Shown in pieces: positions 7,671-16,462 of a stretch of DNA of 64,000 nt. The notes under the pieces were generated by a model. The model was not told the DNA's origin, did not search any database, and saw only the letters and a list, made by a program, of their open reading frames with translations. Position numbers and translations under genes: made by a program. Source of the DNA: Ramlibacter agri (lineage in GTDB: Bacteria; Pseudomonadota; Gammaproteobacteria; Burkholderiales; Burkholderiaceae_C); the NCBI RefSeq assembly GCF_012927085.1, contig NZ_JABBFX010000001.1:2170001-2234000 (forward strand). Reading direction: 5' to 3'. The number at the start of each line of letters is the position of its first letter. Positions within the stretch are counted from its first letter, which is position 1.

Positions 7671-8570
7671 ATGTTGCATCTCAACCTGTTCGGCCACCTG
7701 TCGGTGGCGAACTGCGACGGGCATTTGCCCGGTCCGTCCGTCGAGATCCCTGGGCGGCCAGGCAGCCTGCTCGCCTTCCTCGCGCTGGCGCGCGGCCGCT
7801 TCTTCGCCCGCAGCGAACTGCTGGCGGCGCTGTGGCCCGAACAGAGCGACGGCGGCAGCGTCCGCTCGCTGAACACCGCGCTGTGGCGCCTGCGCAAGGC
7901 GCTGGCCCGGCCGCCGCTGGAGCAGGACGCGGTGGTGGTCTGCGACCGCCGCGGCGCGCTGGGCGTGCCGCAGGAAGCGCAGCTGCGGCTGGACGTCGAC
8001 GAATTCTCGCGGCTGGTCGGCCCCGCGCTCGACAAGCCCCTGGAGCAACTGGATGCGCCGCTGGTGGAGCAGCTGCGCCGCGGCGTGGCGCTGTACCACG
8101 ACGACATCCTGGCCGGCTTCATCGACGACTGGGCGCTGCGGGCGCGCGAGCTGCATCGGCGCACCCTGCTCAATGCGCTGGGGCGGCTGATGCAGCTGTG
8201 CACGCTGGCGCAGGACTACGCGGGCGCGATCCGCCATGCGCAGGCCATCCTGGACCGCGACACCTTGCGCGAGGACGTGCACCGCGAGCTGATGCAGCTG
8301 TTCCTGCTGAATGGGCAGCGGGCGATGGCGCTGCAGCAGTTCGAGCAGTGCCGGCATGCCTTGCGCAAGGAATTGGCGATCGAGCCGATGCGGGAGACCC
8401 TGGCGGTGTACCAGAGGATTTCCGACAGCGCGGTTGGACGCGTGCAGGAGCCGGTGGCGCCTTTGCGGGTGCGGGAGGTTGAAAACGAATTGAGCCTGCG
8501 CGAGTTGGTCGGGCGCGCGCATTTCTATGCGGCGCAGGCGGATGCGAGGTTGCAGCGGGACGAGCGTTGA
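7671..8570 (+). CDS. SARP/BTAD-type transcriptional activator
   Basis: A 299-residue regulator. Residues about 1-95 look like the OmpR-type winged helix that begins SARP regulators (FGHLSV first strand, then ARSELLAALWP and a basic SLNTALWRLRKAL recognition region). Residues about 100-255 match the bacterial transcriptional activator domain (BTAD), a TPR-like helical bundle, with DEFSRL, DDWALRARELHRR and a final LYQ-like AVYQRI helix. SARP proteins activate biosynthetic and specialised clusters, mainly in actinobacteria, and bind direct repeats at 11-bp spacing. The ATG at 7671 was chosen because AGGGGGG lies just upstream; an earlier in-frame start would add a non-homologous Arg-rich leader. 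It faces the 12-gene cluster end to end (9 bp apart), and a matching repeat array occurs at 23161-23204. It has no ATPase or sensor domain, so a ligand or partner is not evident. Confidence 0.85.
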   Translation: MLHLNLFGHLSVANCDGHLPGPSVEIPGRPGSLLAFLALARGRFFARSELLAALWPEQSDGGSVRSLNTALWRLRKALARPPLEQDAVVVCDRRGALGVPQEAQLRLDVDEFSRLVGPALDKPLEQLDAPLVEQLRRGVALYHDDILAGFIDDWALRARELHRRTLLNALGRLMQLCTLAQDYAGAIRHAQAILDRDTLREDVHRELMQLFLLNGQRAMALQQFEQCRHALRKELAIEPMRETLAVYQRISDSAVGRVQEPVAPLRVREVENELSLRELVGRAHFYAAQADARLQRDER

Positions 8571-8579
8571 TGCCCGTGT

Positions 8580-9956
8580 TCAATGGGTTGGCGTGGGAGT
8601 CGGCGTCGGGGTGGGAGTCGGCGTTGGTGCAGGGGTCGGTGTCGGTGTGGGCGTAGGTGTTGGCGTAGGCTCCGGATTGCTCCCCGGCGCCGGCACCCGC
8701 AGCGGCTCCGTCGACATGGCCGGCGGCGTCGCCGTTCGCACCGCTGCATCGACGCCGCCGCGCCGTGACTCCTCCGCCGTGCGCGCGCCGGTGATGCGTT
8801 CGTTCACCGCGCGTTCGCCGGCCAGCTCCACTTCGCGATCCGGGTTCAGGCTCGCGCTGCGCACGCGATCCGCCTGCGCCTGCGCGGCCAGCCGGTTCAG
8901 CGGGATCGCATCGGTGTGGAAGTTCAATTCCACCGACGACGTCAGGTCCGCACTGACGTTCATCTCCTCCGTCCCCTGCTGCCGGTCCGTGCTGACGAAG
9001 GCCACCGTGTTCTCGATGTCCGCACTCGCGCCCCAGGGCCCGAAGCCGAAGCTGCCGCCCGCCCGCACGCGGTTCTGCACGCTGCTCTGGCTGCCATGGT
9101 CCTGCGTCGCCGCGCTGCGCGTGTCGATGTGGAAACGCATGGCGGCGTTGATGCGGCCCGCGTCGATGACGATGCGCTGCATCCCCATCTGCACCATCGT
9201 CGCCAGCATCTGCTGCCGGCTGCGGGCCAGCTGGCGCCGCGCCAGCGGAACCAGCGCCTCGGGGTTGCTGGCGCTGAACTCCTGCCCCGGCTGCACGCCC
9301 AGCGCGGCGCGCAGCGCGTCCTCGGGTGGCATGCTGCCGCCGGCCTTCAGGCGCAGCCGCGGCGGCTCCACGTCCTCCGGGTCCGGCGGTGGCTCGCCCG
9401 GTTCGGGCGGGTCGGGCAGGTCCATCTCGAAGGCATCGGGGAAGTGATCCACCAGCCAGGCCCGCACCTGGATCTCGCTGGTCTGCGTCTGCTCGAAGCC
9501 GCCGGCCGTGGCCGACACCGCGTTCAGCAGCTGCAGGTATTGCTGCAGCTGGGCCTGGCTGGAGTCGTTCATGGCGCGGAACACGCCATTGAGCAGATCG
9601 GTGACGAAACGCGGAAACGAGATCGCCTGCAGCGTGTCGCGCGTCACGTCGCCGATGCGGCGCGCCGATTCGCCGAAGCCCGGCTGGTCGGCCAGTGACT
9701 GCGCCACCGGCTGCTTCGAAGCATCGATCTGCGCCTGCGCCGCATGTTCATCGGCGATGCAGTCGGCGGCGAGCTGGCCGACGCGCACCATCGCTTGCGC
9801 CAGCTCGCGCCTCTGGTCGGAAGGCATCTGCTGGTAACTGGGCGTGTCGTCCAGCACGCCGCGCACCGCGCGCCGCAGCCAGCCGGGCGGCGGGGCGGAT
9901 TCGGGAGCCGGGCGCGCCTGCGCTTCAGGCCGCGAGGGCGAGGCGACGGCCGTCAT
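8580..9956 (-). CDS. Unknown cluster protein, paralogue D, with a Pro-Thr tail
   Basis: A 458-residue member of a four-copy family in this cluster that I do not recognise. It shares an N-terminal helical part (about 25-65), a central amphipathic helical block that begins ISFPRFVTDLLNGVF, a segment RQQMLATMVQMGMQRIVI followed by beta-like strands, and a late VELNFHTDAIPLNRL motif. A Pro/Glu-rich insert lies near residue 180. It ends in about 28 residues of alternating Pro and Thr, unlike the other three, which end in Ala/Pro-rich tails. There is no signal peptide and no convincing membrane span. It overlaps the preceding gene by 32 bp and is the last gene of the cluster. Its function is unknown. 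The conserved arrangement suggests an oligomerising helical part plus a beta domain, which is inference. Confidence 0.85.
   Translation of the reverse strand: MTAVASPSRPEAQARPAPESAPPPGWLRRAVRGVLDDTPSYQQMPSDQRRELAQAMVRVGQLAADCIADEHAAQAQIDASKQPVAQSLADQPGFGESARRIGDVTRDTLQAISFPRFVTDLLNGVFRAMNDSSQAQLQQYLQLLNAVSATAGGFEQTQTSEIQVRAWLVDHFPDAFEMDLPDPPEPGEPPPDPEDVEPPRLRLKAGGSMPPEDALRAALGVQPGQEFSASNPEALVPLARRQLARSRQQMLATMVQMGMQRIVIDAGRINAAMRFHIDTRSAATQDHGSQSSVQNRVRAGGSFGFGPWGASADIENTVAFVSTDRQQGTEEMNVSADLTSSVELNFHTDAIPLNRLAAQAQADRVRSASLNPDREVELAGERAVNERITGARTAEESRRGGVDAAVRTATPPAMSTEPLRVPAPGSNPEPTPTPTPTPTPTPAPTPTPTPTPTPTPTH
8586..8669 (-). repeat. Thr-Pro codon repeat encoding a C-terminal tail
   Basis: Twenty-eight codons of alternating Thr and Pro (one Ala) form the end of the paralogue D gene. 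Codon choice varies between ACG/ACC/ACT/ACA and CCG/CCA/CCC/CCT, so the DNA is a degenerate 6-bp repeat that could still slip. Such tails act as stiff spacers, for example in proteins that reach across the cell wall space. Confidence 0.8.
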
Positions 9957-10803
9957 TCGCTTCCCCCTCCGCCAGCCAGCGCTGCGCCTCCGCCATCAGG
10001 GTCTGCAGCGCCGCGGCCTGCGGGTCCACCGTGAAGCCTGAAGCCGCGCTCAGCGCCAGCCAGCGCAGCACCGCAGCGCCGGCCTGCGCCCGCAGCGCCA
10101 GGCTGCGCGCCCGTCCGCCGGTGGCGCCGCGCGAACGCTCGCTCAGCTCCACCAGCGCATAGAAGTCGCGCACGCCAAACGCCGTCTGCAAGGCGCGTGG
10201 CGTCAGCACGCCGACGGCGGCGCGCGCCTGCGCCAGCAGGTCGCCGGCCGCGGTCAGAGGTGCGCCTTCGAGGCGGTTGCCGCACAGGTCCAGCAAGGCG
10301 CTGGCCGCCTGCTGCAGGCCGACCTCTTCGCGCAGGTCGTGCTGGCCCGCGTTGTCGGCCAGCGCCACCAGCGCCTGGCACAGGCGCCGCATGCCCGGCT
10401 CGAAATCGCGCGGGTCGAACACCAGGCCCAGCAACTGCTGGCGCTCGCCTTGCGTGAGCCTTTGCCCGCGCCCGCGCCACCAGGCCTGCAGCGCGGCGCC
10501 GTGGTCAGGCAATGGCACCTGCACGGCGCCACTGGCCCACAGGCCCGCCACGGTGTCGGCCGCCTGCAGCACGCCGGCCTGGTCCAGGCCGTAGACCCAG
10601 TACAGCGTGGGCAGCGCCGCCAGCACGCTGGCGTTCTGCGAAGGCACGGCCGGCGAGGGCAGGTCGATGTCGCCCAGCGAGGCGAGGGCCAGCGCCAGGA
10701 TCTGCGGTGTCCATTCCTGCGCCGCGGAGAGCGCGGAGGACAGCGCCAGCGCTTCTTCGCTGGCATCCTGCTCGGCGAGCGGAACGAGTACGGCGCTGTC
10801 CAT
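9925..10803 (-). CDS. Unknown helical cluster protein (292 residues)
   Basis: I do not recognise this protein. It is rich in Ala and Leu and appears almost entirely alpha-helical, with no signal peptide or clear membrane segment. A few recognisable blocks are LPTLYWVYGLDQAGVLQAAD near residue 65 and FGVRDFYALVELSERSRG near 225. The ATG at 10803 was chosen because GAGG precedes it and it lies 10 bp after the stop of paralogue C; longer in-frame starts would add an Arg-rich stretch inside that gene. Its 3' end overlaps paralogue D by 32 bp, so the two are tightly coupled. It may be a scaffold or adaptor for the paralogue family, which is inference from position only. Confidence 0.75.
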   Translation of the reverse strand: MDSAVLVPLAEQDASEEALALSSALSAAQEWTPQILALALASLGDIDLPSPAVPSQNASVLAALPTLYWVYGLDQAGVLQAADTVAGLWASGAVQVPLPDHGAALQAWWRGRGQRLTQGERQQLLGLVFDPRDFEPGMRRLCQALVALADNAGQHDLREEVGLQQAASALLDLCGNRLEGAPLTAAGDLLAQARAAVGVLTPRALQTAFGVRDFYALVELSERSRGATGGRARSLALRAQAGAAVLRWLALSAASGFTVDPQAAALQTLMAEAQRWLAEGEANDGRRLALAA

Positions 10804-10813
10804 GGCATTCGCC

Positions 10814-12061
10814 TCAAACGCGCGCGGGGACGGACGCCGCCGTCGGCGCGGGCACGGCAGGCGCAGATCCCGGCGCTGCCGCCGGCCGCGGTGGGTTCGG
10901 ATCGAAGGGCGTGGCATTGCCCTGGATCGAAGCGATCATCCCCGGCGAAGCCAGCTTCTCCATCGGGAAGTAGTCGCTCTTGAAGTTGACGCGCACCTCG
11001 CCGGTCAGCTTGGCCTTCAGTTCGGCCTTGGATTCGCTGCTCTCGTCCACCGAGGACTGAACCGTCGTCATGTGCTGCTGCTCGTTGACGTTCACCGAAC
11101 CGGCCGCGCCCCAGGGCAGGGCGAAGCCGCCGGCCGACACGTTCTTGTTGCTGCTCTGGTCGCGGTCGTACAGCGAGGCACGGGCGCGCCGCTTGGCCTC
11201 GTCGCTGGCGCGGAAGTCGAACATCACCTTGGCGTTGATCAGGCCGTCGGTGACGACGATGCGGTTGATCCCCAGCAGCACCATCGACGACAGCATCTGC
11301 TGGCGCATGCGCGCCATCTGCAGCCGCGCTGCCGTCACCAGCCGCGTCTCCTGCTCGGGGTCGCTCAAGTCGGTGATGGGCTTCAGCAGCTGCTGCTCCT
11401 GGTTGATGCGGCGCAGCGCTGCGTCCTGGTCCTCGCCCTGCACGGCGAGGTGCGGGCCGGCGTTGTCGTCGTCTTCGCCGCCGGTCGCGATGGTCAAGTC
11501 CTCGGGGTAGCGCTCGGTCAGCCAGTCGCGCGCGTTGTTCATCGTGATGTTGTCCTGCGCGAACTGGTCCACCGTCTGCGCCACGGCCTTCAGCAGCTTG
11601 CCGTAAGCCTCCATCTGCTGGATGGACGCCGTGACGATGGCCTGGAACACGTTCTGGATCAAGCCGCCGACGAAGGCCGGGAAGTCCACGGCGCCGACGA
11701 GATTCTTGAACTCCTGCGTGCCCTGCTGCAGGGCGCCGGCCTTGAAGTCGGCGCCGGCAAAGGTGCCCAGCTTGTCGGAGGCCTTGTCCTTGGCGCCGTC
11801 GACGCCGCCGGCCATCGCCTGCGCCATCTCCTTGTGCAACTGCGGGTCGGCGAACTCCTCGCGCGCCAGGCACTGCGGGTTGGCCATGTAGGTGGCCACC
11901 CGCACCATGGTCTGCGCGATGTCCTTCTGCTGCGCCGCCGGCAGGGCGGCGAAGCCGGGCGACTGCTCCAGCAGCGCGCGCACCTTCGGGCGCACGACTT
12001 CCAGCGTCGCGCCGTCCGGCGTGTGCAAGTCTGCGCCGGCGGGCAGGGCAGCGGGCGCCAT
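10814..12061 (-). CDS. Unknown cluster protein, paralogue C
   Basis: A 415-residue member of the four-copy family. Domains in order: an N-terminal helical block (about 20-60, ending in MVRVATYMANP); a central block from about residue 125 that begins VDFPAFVGGLIQNVFQ and runs through MEAYGKLLKAV; a long spacer; the most conserved part RQQMLSSMVLLGINRIVV near residue 265, followed by strand-like INAKVMFDFRAS; a Gly/Ser region; then VRVNFKSDYFPMEKLASP near 365; and an Ala/Pro tail. There is no signal peptide. It follows paralogue B by 21 bp with an AAGGAGG ribosome site. It is closest by eye to paralogue B, so these two look like a recent duplication. The family has no function that I can name. 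Confidence 0.85.
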   Translation of the reverse strand: MAPAALPAGADLHTPDGATLEVVRPKVRALLEQSPGFAALPAAQQKDIAQTMVRVATYMANPQCLAREEFADPQLHKEMAQAMAGGVDGAKDKASDKLGTFAGADFKAGALQQGTQEFKNLVGAVDFPAFVGGLIQNVFQAIVTASIQQMEAYGKLLKAVAQTVDQFAQDNITMNNARDWLTERYPEDLTIATGGEDDDNAGPHLAVQGEDQDAALRRINQEQQLLKPITDLSDPEQETRLVTAARLQMARMRQQMLSSMVLLGINRIVVTDGLINAKVMFDFRASDEAKRRARASLYDRDQSSNKNVSAGGFALPWGAAGSVNVNEQQHMTTVQSSVDESSESKAELKAKLTGEVRVNFKSDYFPMEKLASPGMIASIQGNATPFDPNPPRPAAAPGSAPAVPAPTAASVPARV

Positions 12062-12082
12062 GGCGGTCCTCCTTGCCGTGGG

Positions 12083-13393
12083 TCAGGGAGCCGGTGCCGG
12101 GGCCGGCGCGGCGGGGGCGGCAGGTGCGGGTGCTGCGGCAGGCGCGGTTGCCGGCGCGGCGGGGCGTTGCGGCCGCCCCGCCATCGTCTTCACCATGCCG
12201 GGCTGCGCGTTCATCTGGATCGCCGCGATGTTCTCCGGCGTCGCCATCTTCTCCAGCGGCAGGTAGTCGCTCTTGAAGTTGACCTCCACGTTCCCGAGCA
12301 GCGAAGCGCGCGACTGCAGCGAGGAATCGTCCGCCAGCCGCGAGCTGCTCATGGCCGTGATGATCGGCTTCTCCGAATACTTGTACGTGCCCTTGCTGTA
12401 GTAGCCCGCGCTGTCCGACGACACGGTGCCGTCCTTGTCGCGCGAGTAGCTGCCGCCCTTGGAGCCGGAGTCGTAGTCGCCTTCGAAACCCGAGGTCTTC
12501 TGCACGTTGCCGTAGGCGTCCTTGGCGTAGTCGAACTGCGTCGCGCTCGCCTGGTACTTGCGGTTGTCCTTGGCCTGGAAGTCGAACATCACCTTGGCCT
12601 GGATGCGGCCGTCGGTGACGACGATGCGGTTGATGCCCATCATCACCATCGTCGCCAGCAGCTGCTGGCGGCCGGTGGCGATCTGCGTGCGGGCCGCAGG
12701 CACCAGCAGCGCCTCGACCAGGTCGTCGTCCAGCTTCGTGATCGGCTTGTCCAGCGGCAGCGAGGCGTTCAGCCGGCCGATGGCGGCCTGCTCGTTGATG
12801 CCATCGCGCAGCACGACCTTCGGGCCCGCCGGCGCGCTGTCGTCGCCGAAGCTGCCGAAGGCGTCGTCGGCGCCCGGCATCTGCATCTGGAACAGGTCGG
12901 GGAACTGGTCCACCAGCTGGTCGCGGCCCTGGTTGTCGGTGGTGTTGTCGTCGCGGAACTGGTTGAGGCTCTTGGAGACGTCCGCCACCAGCTTGCCGTA
13001 GGCCTCCATCTGCTCGATGGAGCTCTTGACGATGCTGTGGAACACCCCTTCGATCAAGCCGCTGACGAAGGCCGGGAAGTTCACGCCCTGGATCAGCGCC
13101 ACCGCCTGTTCGACGCCGGTGCTCACCGCCTGCCCGAACTTCGGCTGGTCCTTGGCGCTGGTGGACCCGGTGTCGGCCAGCGCCCGCACGTCCGCGCTCA
13201 TGTGCTTCGGGGCGACCTTCATGCCCGGTTCGGCGAGGTAGCTGCTGATGTTCACCAGGTCGTGCGCCAGCGCCCTGCGGCTGTCTTCCGGCATCTGCGC
13301 ATAGGCCTGCGTGCCTTCCAGCAGCTTGCGCACGCCGTCGCGCGCCGCCTGCAGGGTCTCGGCGCTGACCGGGGGCTTGGTGGCCGTGGGCAT
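12083..13393 (-). CDS. Unknown cluster protein, paralogue B
   Basis: A 436-residue member of the four-copy family. An N-terminal helical block (about 12-55, with LLEGTQAYAQMPEDSRRALA) is followed by the VNFPAFVSGLIEGVFHSIV block at about 104-146. The conserved RQQLLATMVMMGINRIVV with strand-like QAKVMFDFQAKD lies at about 240-277. A Tyr/Gly/Ser-rich insert (about 285-350) is specific to this copy. The late motif VEVNFKSDYLPLEKMATP sits near 380, and the last 30 residues are Ala/Pro only. The ATG at 13393 has AAGGAG seven bases upstream; earlier in-frame starts lie inside the preceding gene in an Arg/Cys-rich non-homologous stretch and were rejected. There is no signal peptide. The function is unknown. 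Confidence 0.85.
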   Translation of the reverse strand: MPTATKPPVSAETLQAARDGVRKLLEGTQAYAQMPEDSRRALAHDLVNISSYLAEPGMKVAPKHMSADVRALADTGSTSAKDQPKFGQAVSTGVEQAVALIQGVNFPAFVSGLIEGVFHSIVKSSIEQMEAYGKLVADVSKSLNQFRDDNTTDNQGRDQLVDQFPDLFQMQMPGADDAFGSFGDDSAPAGPKVVLRDGINEQAAIGRLNASLPLDKPITKLDDDLVEALLVPAARTQIATGRQQLLATMVMMGINRIVVTDGRIQAKVMFDFQAKDNRKYQASATQFDYAKDAYGNVQKTSGFEGDYDSGSKGGSYSRDKDGTVSSDSAGYYSKGTYKYSEKPIITAMSSSRLADDSSLQSRASLLGNVEVNFKSDYLPLEKMATPENIAAIQMNAQPGMVKTMAGRPQRPAAPATAPAAAPAPAAPAAPAPAPAP

Positions 13394-13412
13394 GGTGCTT
13401 CTCCTTGGGGGT

Positions 13413-14456
13413 TCAGGCGGCTTGCCGCTCCTGCAGCGTGTCGCGCAGCTCGAACTCGATCGGCCGCACGTAGAGGCTGATGCGCGCGGCTGAGCGCGGC
13501 GTGACGCGCACCGACAGCACCGAGAAGTTGCCATTCTCCCTGGCGTCTTCCACGCCGAAGGCGCCCAGCCAGCGCTCCAGGGCGCCCAGCTGGCGTGGCC
13601 GCTCGGCCAGGCCCAGGCGCAGCAGGTCGAGGAAGCGCACCGGCAGGTCGGGGAGCGCCGCCAGCAGCACTTCCAGCTTCATCTCGATGCCGCTTTGCGT
13701 CTCGCGCAGGCCGATCAGCACCGCGCCCTGCGGCAGCTCGAAGCGGCCGCCCAGCGCCACGCCCACGGTGCGCATCAGGCTGGGCAACTGGTGGCCGATG
13801 CCCAGGTAGTTCATCAGCGGGCCCAGTGCATTGAGGCTCAAGGACCCGCGGTGCATGAAGGTGACGCGCTGGCTGCCGGTGTCCTTCTTGCAGCCGATCG
13901 AAGTGAAGATCGGCACCAGCCCCGGCAGGATGTCCATGGCCTCGCGCGTGATGCGCGCCAGAGAGGGCGCCAGGGCCTCGATCTGCTGCGGCGCCAGCTC
14001 GTAGTAGATCTTGGTGGCGTACAGGCCGTCTTCGTCGAAGGCGCTGCCGAACCAGGCGCCGTAGTTCATCCAGCCCATGCCGGAGAAGCCGCGCCAGGCC
14101 TCGCTGCGCGTGTCGAACCACTTCAGCGAATCGCGCCCGAACACCGGCCCGATCAGGCGCCGCATCTCGCGGGTGGCTTCGTCACGGCGCGTCAGCGGCG
14201 AGGCATCGGGGCCCATCGGCTCGATCGTGAAGCGCAGGGTCTGCGGCTCGGTCTCCGAGAACGAAGGCTCGTAGGCCACCGCGCCCGGGGCGAGATGGTT
14301 GTAGGCGTAGCGGACGTCGTCGTCCGGCTCGGCGAAGCTGCGGCGGATGAGGCCATCGAGGTAGCCCACCGGGTCGCGCACGCCCAGCGCCTGCGAAGCG
14401 TTGCGTAACGACTGCACGACGTGCTCCGCCATCGGCGTGGTGCTGGTTCCAGGCAT
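13413..14456 (-). CDS. Unknown cluster protein (347 residues), alternating alpha/beta
   Basis: I do not recognise this protein with confidence. It is a soluble protein with alternating helices and strand pairs. Notable strands are LRFTIEPMG near 75, YATKIYYELAP near 150, IEMKLEVLLAALP near 265 and ARISLYVRPIEF near 330, the last two having the Lys/Arg plus Tyr spacing seen in ABBA-barrel aromatic prenyltransferases. This resemblance is weak and rests on pattern only. A Trp/Gly/Phe-rich block near residues 115-135 (SGMGWMNYGAWFGSAF) looks like a substrate or partner site. It lies between the 656-residue unknown protein and paralogue B, 15-20 bp from each, so it belongs to the operon. Possibilities include an enzyme that modifies a cluster product, or a structural protein. 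Confidence 0.8.
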   Translation of the reverse strand: MPGTSTTPMAEHVVQSLRNASQALGVRDPVGYLDGLIRRSFAEPDDDVRYAYNHLAPGAVAYEPSFSETEPQTLRFTIEPMGPDASPLTRRDEATREMRRLIGPVFGRDSLKWFDTRSEAWRGFSGMGWMNYGAWFGSAFDEDGLYATKIYYELAPQQIEALAPSLARITREAMDILPGLVPIFTSIGCKKDTGSQRVTFMHRGSLSLNALGPLMNYLGIGHQLPSLMRTVGVALGGRFELPQGAVLIGLRETQSGIEMKLEVLLAALPDLPVRFLDLLRLGLAERPRQLGALERWLGAFGVEDARENGNFSVLSVRVTPRSAARISLYVRPIEFELRDTLQERQAA

Positions 14457-14471
14457 CGCGGTCTCCTTCGC

Positions 14472-16442
14472 TCAGGCCGGCAGGCTGATGCCGGCCTGGT
14501 CCAGCGCGTCGCGCGCGAACTGCGGCATGCCGATGGGCCGGCTGCTGGTGATGGGCGCCTCGATCGGCTGCGCGTACTGCTCGATGTTCTGGTCCTGCAC
14601 GCCGCCGACGGCCAGCCACTGCTCGCAGGCGTTCACCAGGTCCCAGTCGGTCGGGTCGACGGTGGGCTTGTGGTCCGGGTCCACGCGGTACATCTGCGGG
14701 TTGACGATCTGGTCCACCTGCAGCACCGGCCCGCTGACGTTGGACAGCGCCTCCACGTGGTTGGCGATCCAGCGGATGACGATGGCGCCGTTGCGGCTTT
14801 GCGTGCGGAAGCGGTGCGTGTTGCGCGGACCGCCCAGGTAGTTGGCGTTCACGAGGTCGATCACCTGCCACATGTCGCGGGCGCCGAACACGTTGCGGAG
14901 ATCCGGGTCGGTCAGCACCGTCTTGAAGTCCAGGATGGACTGCTGCATCTCGATGGCGGCGTTGTAGGCGATGCCGTAGCCATTCCGCGACAAGTTCGCA
15001 CCGAGGTCGCGTCCGGCCTTGCGCACCTGCTCCTGCGACACCGCCATCGGCACCGTGCTGCGCAAGAGGCGGTCCACCGTGAGCTGGCGCGCGAAGCTGG
15101 AGACGGCGGACAGGAAGCGCAGCCACAGCTCGTTGAAATCGCGATTCGGCTCGCCCGCCTGCGGGTTGCCGCCCGGCGCGCCGAAGCAGCGGAAGTACAG
15201 GTCGCGCCGCTCGCTCTCGGTCATGCGCTCGCCGGCCTTCTGGTAGTAGCGGTACAGGTAGTCGCCCACGCGCCCGCGGCCCAGTGGCAGCAGGCCCTGG
15301 CGGAACAGGTCGACGATGCGCTCGACCACCTGGTACAGGCGCATCTCTTCGAGCTGGTAGGAGAAGTAGATGGCCTGCACCGCGTTCAGGTTCTCCTTGA
15401 CGATGTCGATGTCGACCGAGGCTTCCAGGTCCGGCAGGTCGATCTCCAGCGCCGAGGGCGGCGCGCCTTCGATCGAGCCGGTCAGCAGGTTGAAGGCGGC
15501 GTCGAGCCGGCTGGTGAGCCAGGTGTCGTTGGCTGTCACGCCGTCGTCGACCAGGCGCCGCACCACTTGGGCGACCGTCTTGGCCGAGACCGCCTGCACG
15601 CGCTCGTCGGCGCCGGGGATCTGCTTGGCTTCCGCGGCCACGCGCTCGGCGATCGATGCGTCGGGCGTGATGCAGCCGATGATGGACGGGCTCAGGCGGC
15701 CGCTGTCGATCTGGCTTTGCAGCGTGACGACCGAGCGCTCCTTGGCCAGCGCATAGGCGGCGTTGAACAGGTCGTAGTTCTGGCGGTACTCGCCCTGCGC
15801 CTCGGCCACGCTGCGCACGAAGCGCGAGTTCGTCGGGTCGACGATGTTGTCCAGTTCTAGCAGCCCGCAGACCGACGCGATCTCGCGCTCGTTGACGCCC
15901 AGGTCCGCGGGGATCGTGGTCTGCTGCGAGCCGAACAGGCCGTACTTGAGGACGTACTCGGGATCCTTGCCGTGCACCAGGTCGTCCCAGGTCCTGCGCG
16001 CCACCTGCGAGGCCACCGTCTTGTAGAAGATGTCCACCGGCTGGTCGGCGTCCAGCGCGTCGCGCAGCGCCTTCAGTTCGGCCTGCTGGTCGGCGCTGAG
16101 CCCGCCCGAGACGTCCCGGGTGTTGTCGATGGCCTGCAGCTGGTCGGCGCGGGCCTTGAGGCGCGAGCGCGCCTGCAATTCACGTTCGGCAAGATCGATC
16201 AGCAAGATGCGGCTCATGGCTCGGACTCCTGGGGAAGTGGACTGGGCAAAGGACGAAAAGGTGGACATCGGCACCATGGGCACCGACGGCGCGGCCAGGG
16301 CCGAGACCGGCGGCCGGGCCTGGGCGGCGGAGGGTGGTGACTTGGCAGTGCCGGCGGTCGGCGGCCGCGCGTGGCTGGCGGCGCCGGGGTGGTTGCGCCG
16401 GGGCGGCGGCGTGGGCGGCGAGTTGCGAGGAGTCTTGGCCAT
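14472..16442 (-). CDS. Unknown large cluster protein (656 residues)
   Basis: I do not recognise this protein. The first 75 residues are Pro/Ala/Ser-rich and disordered; from about residue 76 (MSRILLIDLAERELQARSRL) it becomes a long, mostly helical protein. Recognisable blocks include VSGGLSADQQAELKALRDAL, EYVLKYGLFGSQQTTIP, LQVVERI-like helices near 365 and RIGMPQFARDALDQAG-like residues at the end. There is no signal peptide or membrane span. Two starts have good ribosome sites: 16442 (GGAGGAAGG) and 16217 (CCAGGAG), the latter giving 581 residues without the disordered leader. I keep the longer form because its site is stronger and it closes the gap to the upstream peptidase to 20 bp. It could be a structural or scaffold component. 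No enzymatic motif is visible. Confidence 0.8.
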   Translation of the reverse strand: MAKTPRNSPPTPPPRRNHPGAASHARPPTAGTAKSPPSAAQARPPVSALAAPSVPMVPMSTFSSFAQSTSPGVRAMSRILLIDLAERELQARSRLKARADQLQAIDNTRDVSGGLSADQQAELKALRDALDADQPVDIFYKTVASQVARRTWDDLVHGKDPEYVLKYGLFGSQQTTIPADLGVNEREIASVCGLLELDNIVDPTNSRFVRSVAEAQGEYRQNYDLFNAAYALAKERSVVTLQSQIDSGRLSPSIIGCITPDASIAERVAAEAKQIPGADERVQAVSAKTVAQVVRRLVDDGVTANDTWLTSRLDAAFNLLTGSIEGAPPSALEIDLPDLEASVDIDIVKENLNAVQAIYFSYQLEEMRLYQVVERIVDLFRQGLLPLGRGRVGDYLYRYYQKAGERMTESERRDLYFRCFGAPGGNPQAGEPNRDFNELWLRFLSAVSSFARQLTVDRLLRSTVPMAVSQEQVRKAGRDLGANLSRNGYGIAYNAAIEMQQSILDFKTVLTDPDLRNVFGARDMWQVIDLVNANYLGGPRNTHRFRTQSRNGAIVIRWIANHVEALSNVSGPVLQVDQIVNPQMYRVDPDHKPTVDPTDWDLVNACEQWLAVGGVQDQNIEQYAQPIEAPITSSRPIGMPQFARDALDQAGISLPA

Positions 16443-16462
16443 GGCTGTTCCTTCCTCCGGCG

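Noticed and set aside
10607..13480. A 957-residue plus-strand frame under paralogues B and C
   Set aside because: It has Arg/His/Gly-rich shadow composition and no motif, and the minus-strand genes have ribosome sites and related sequences.
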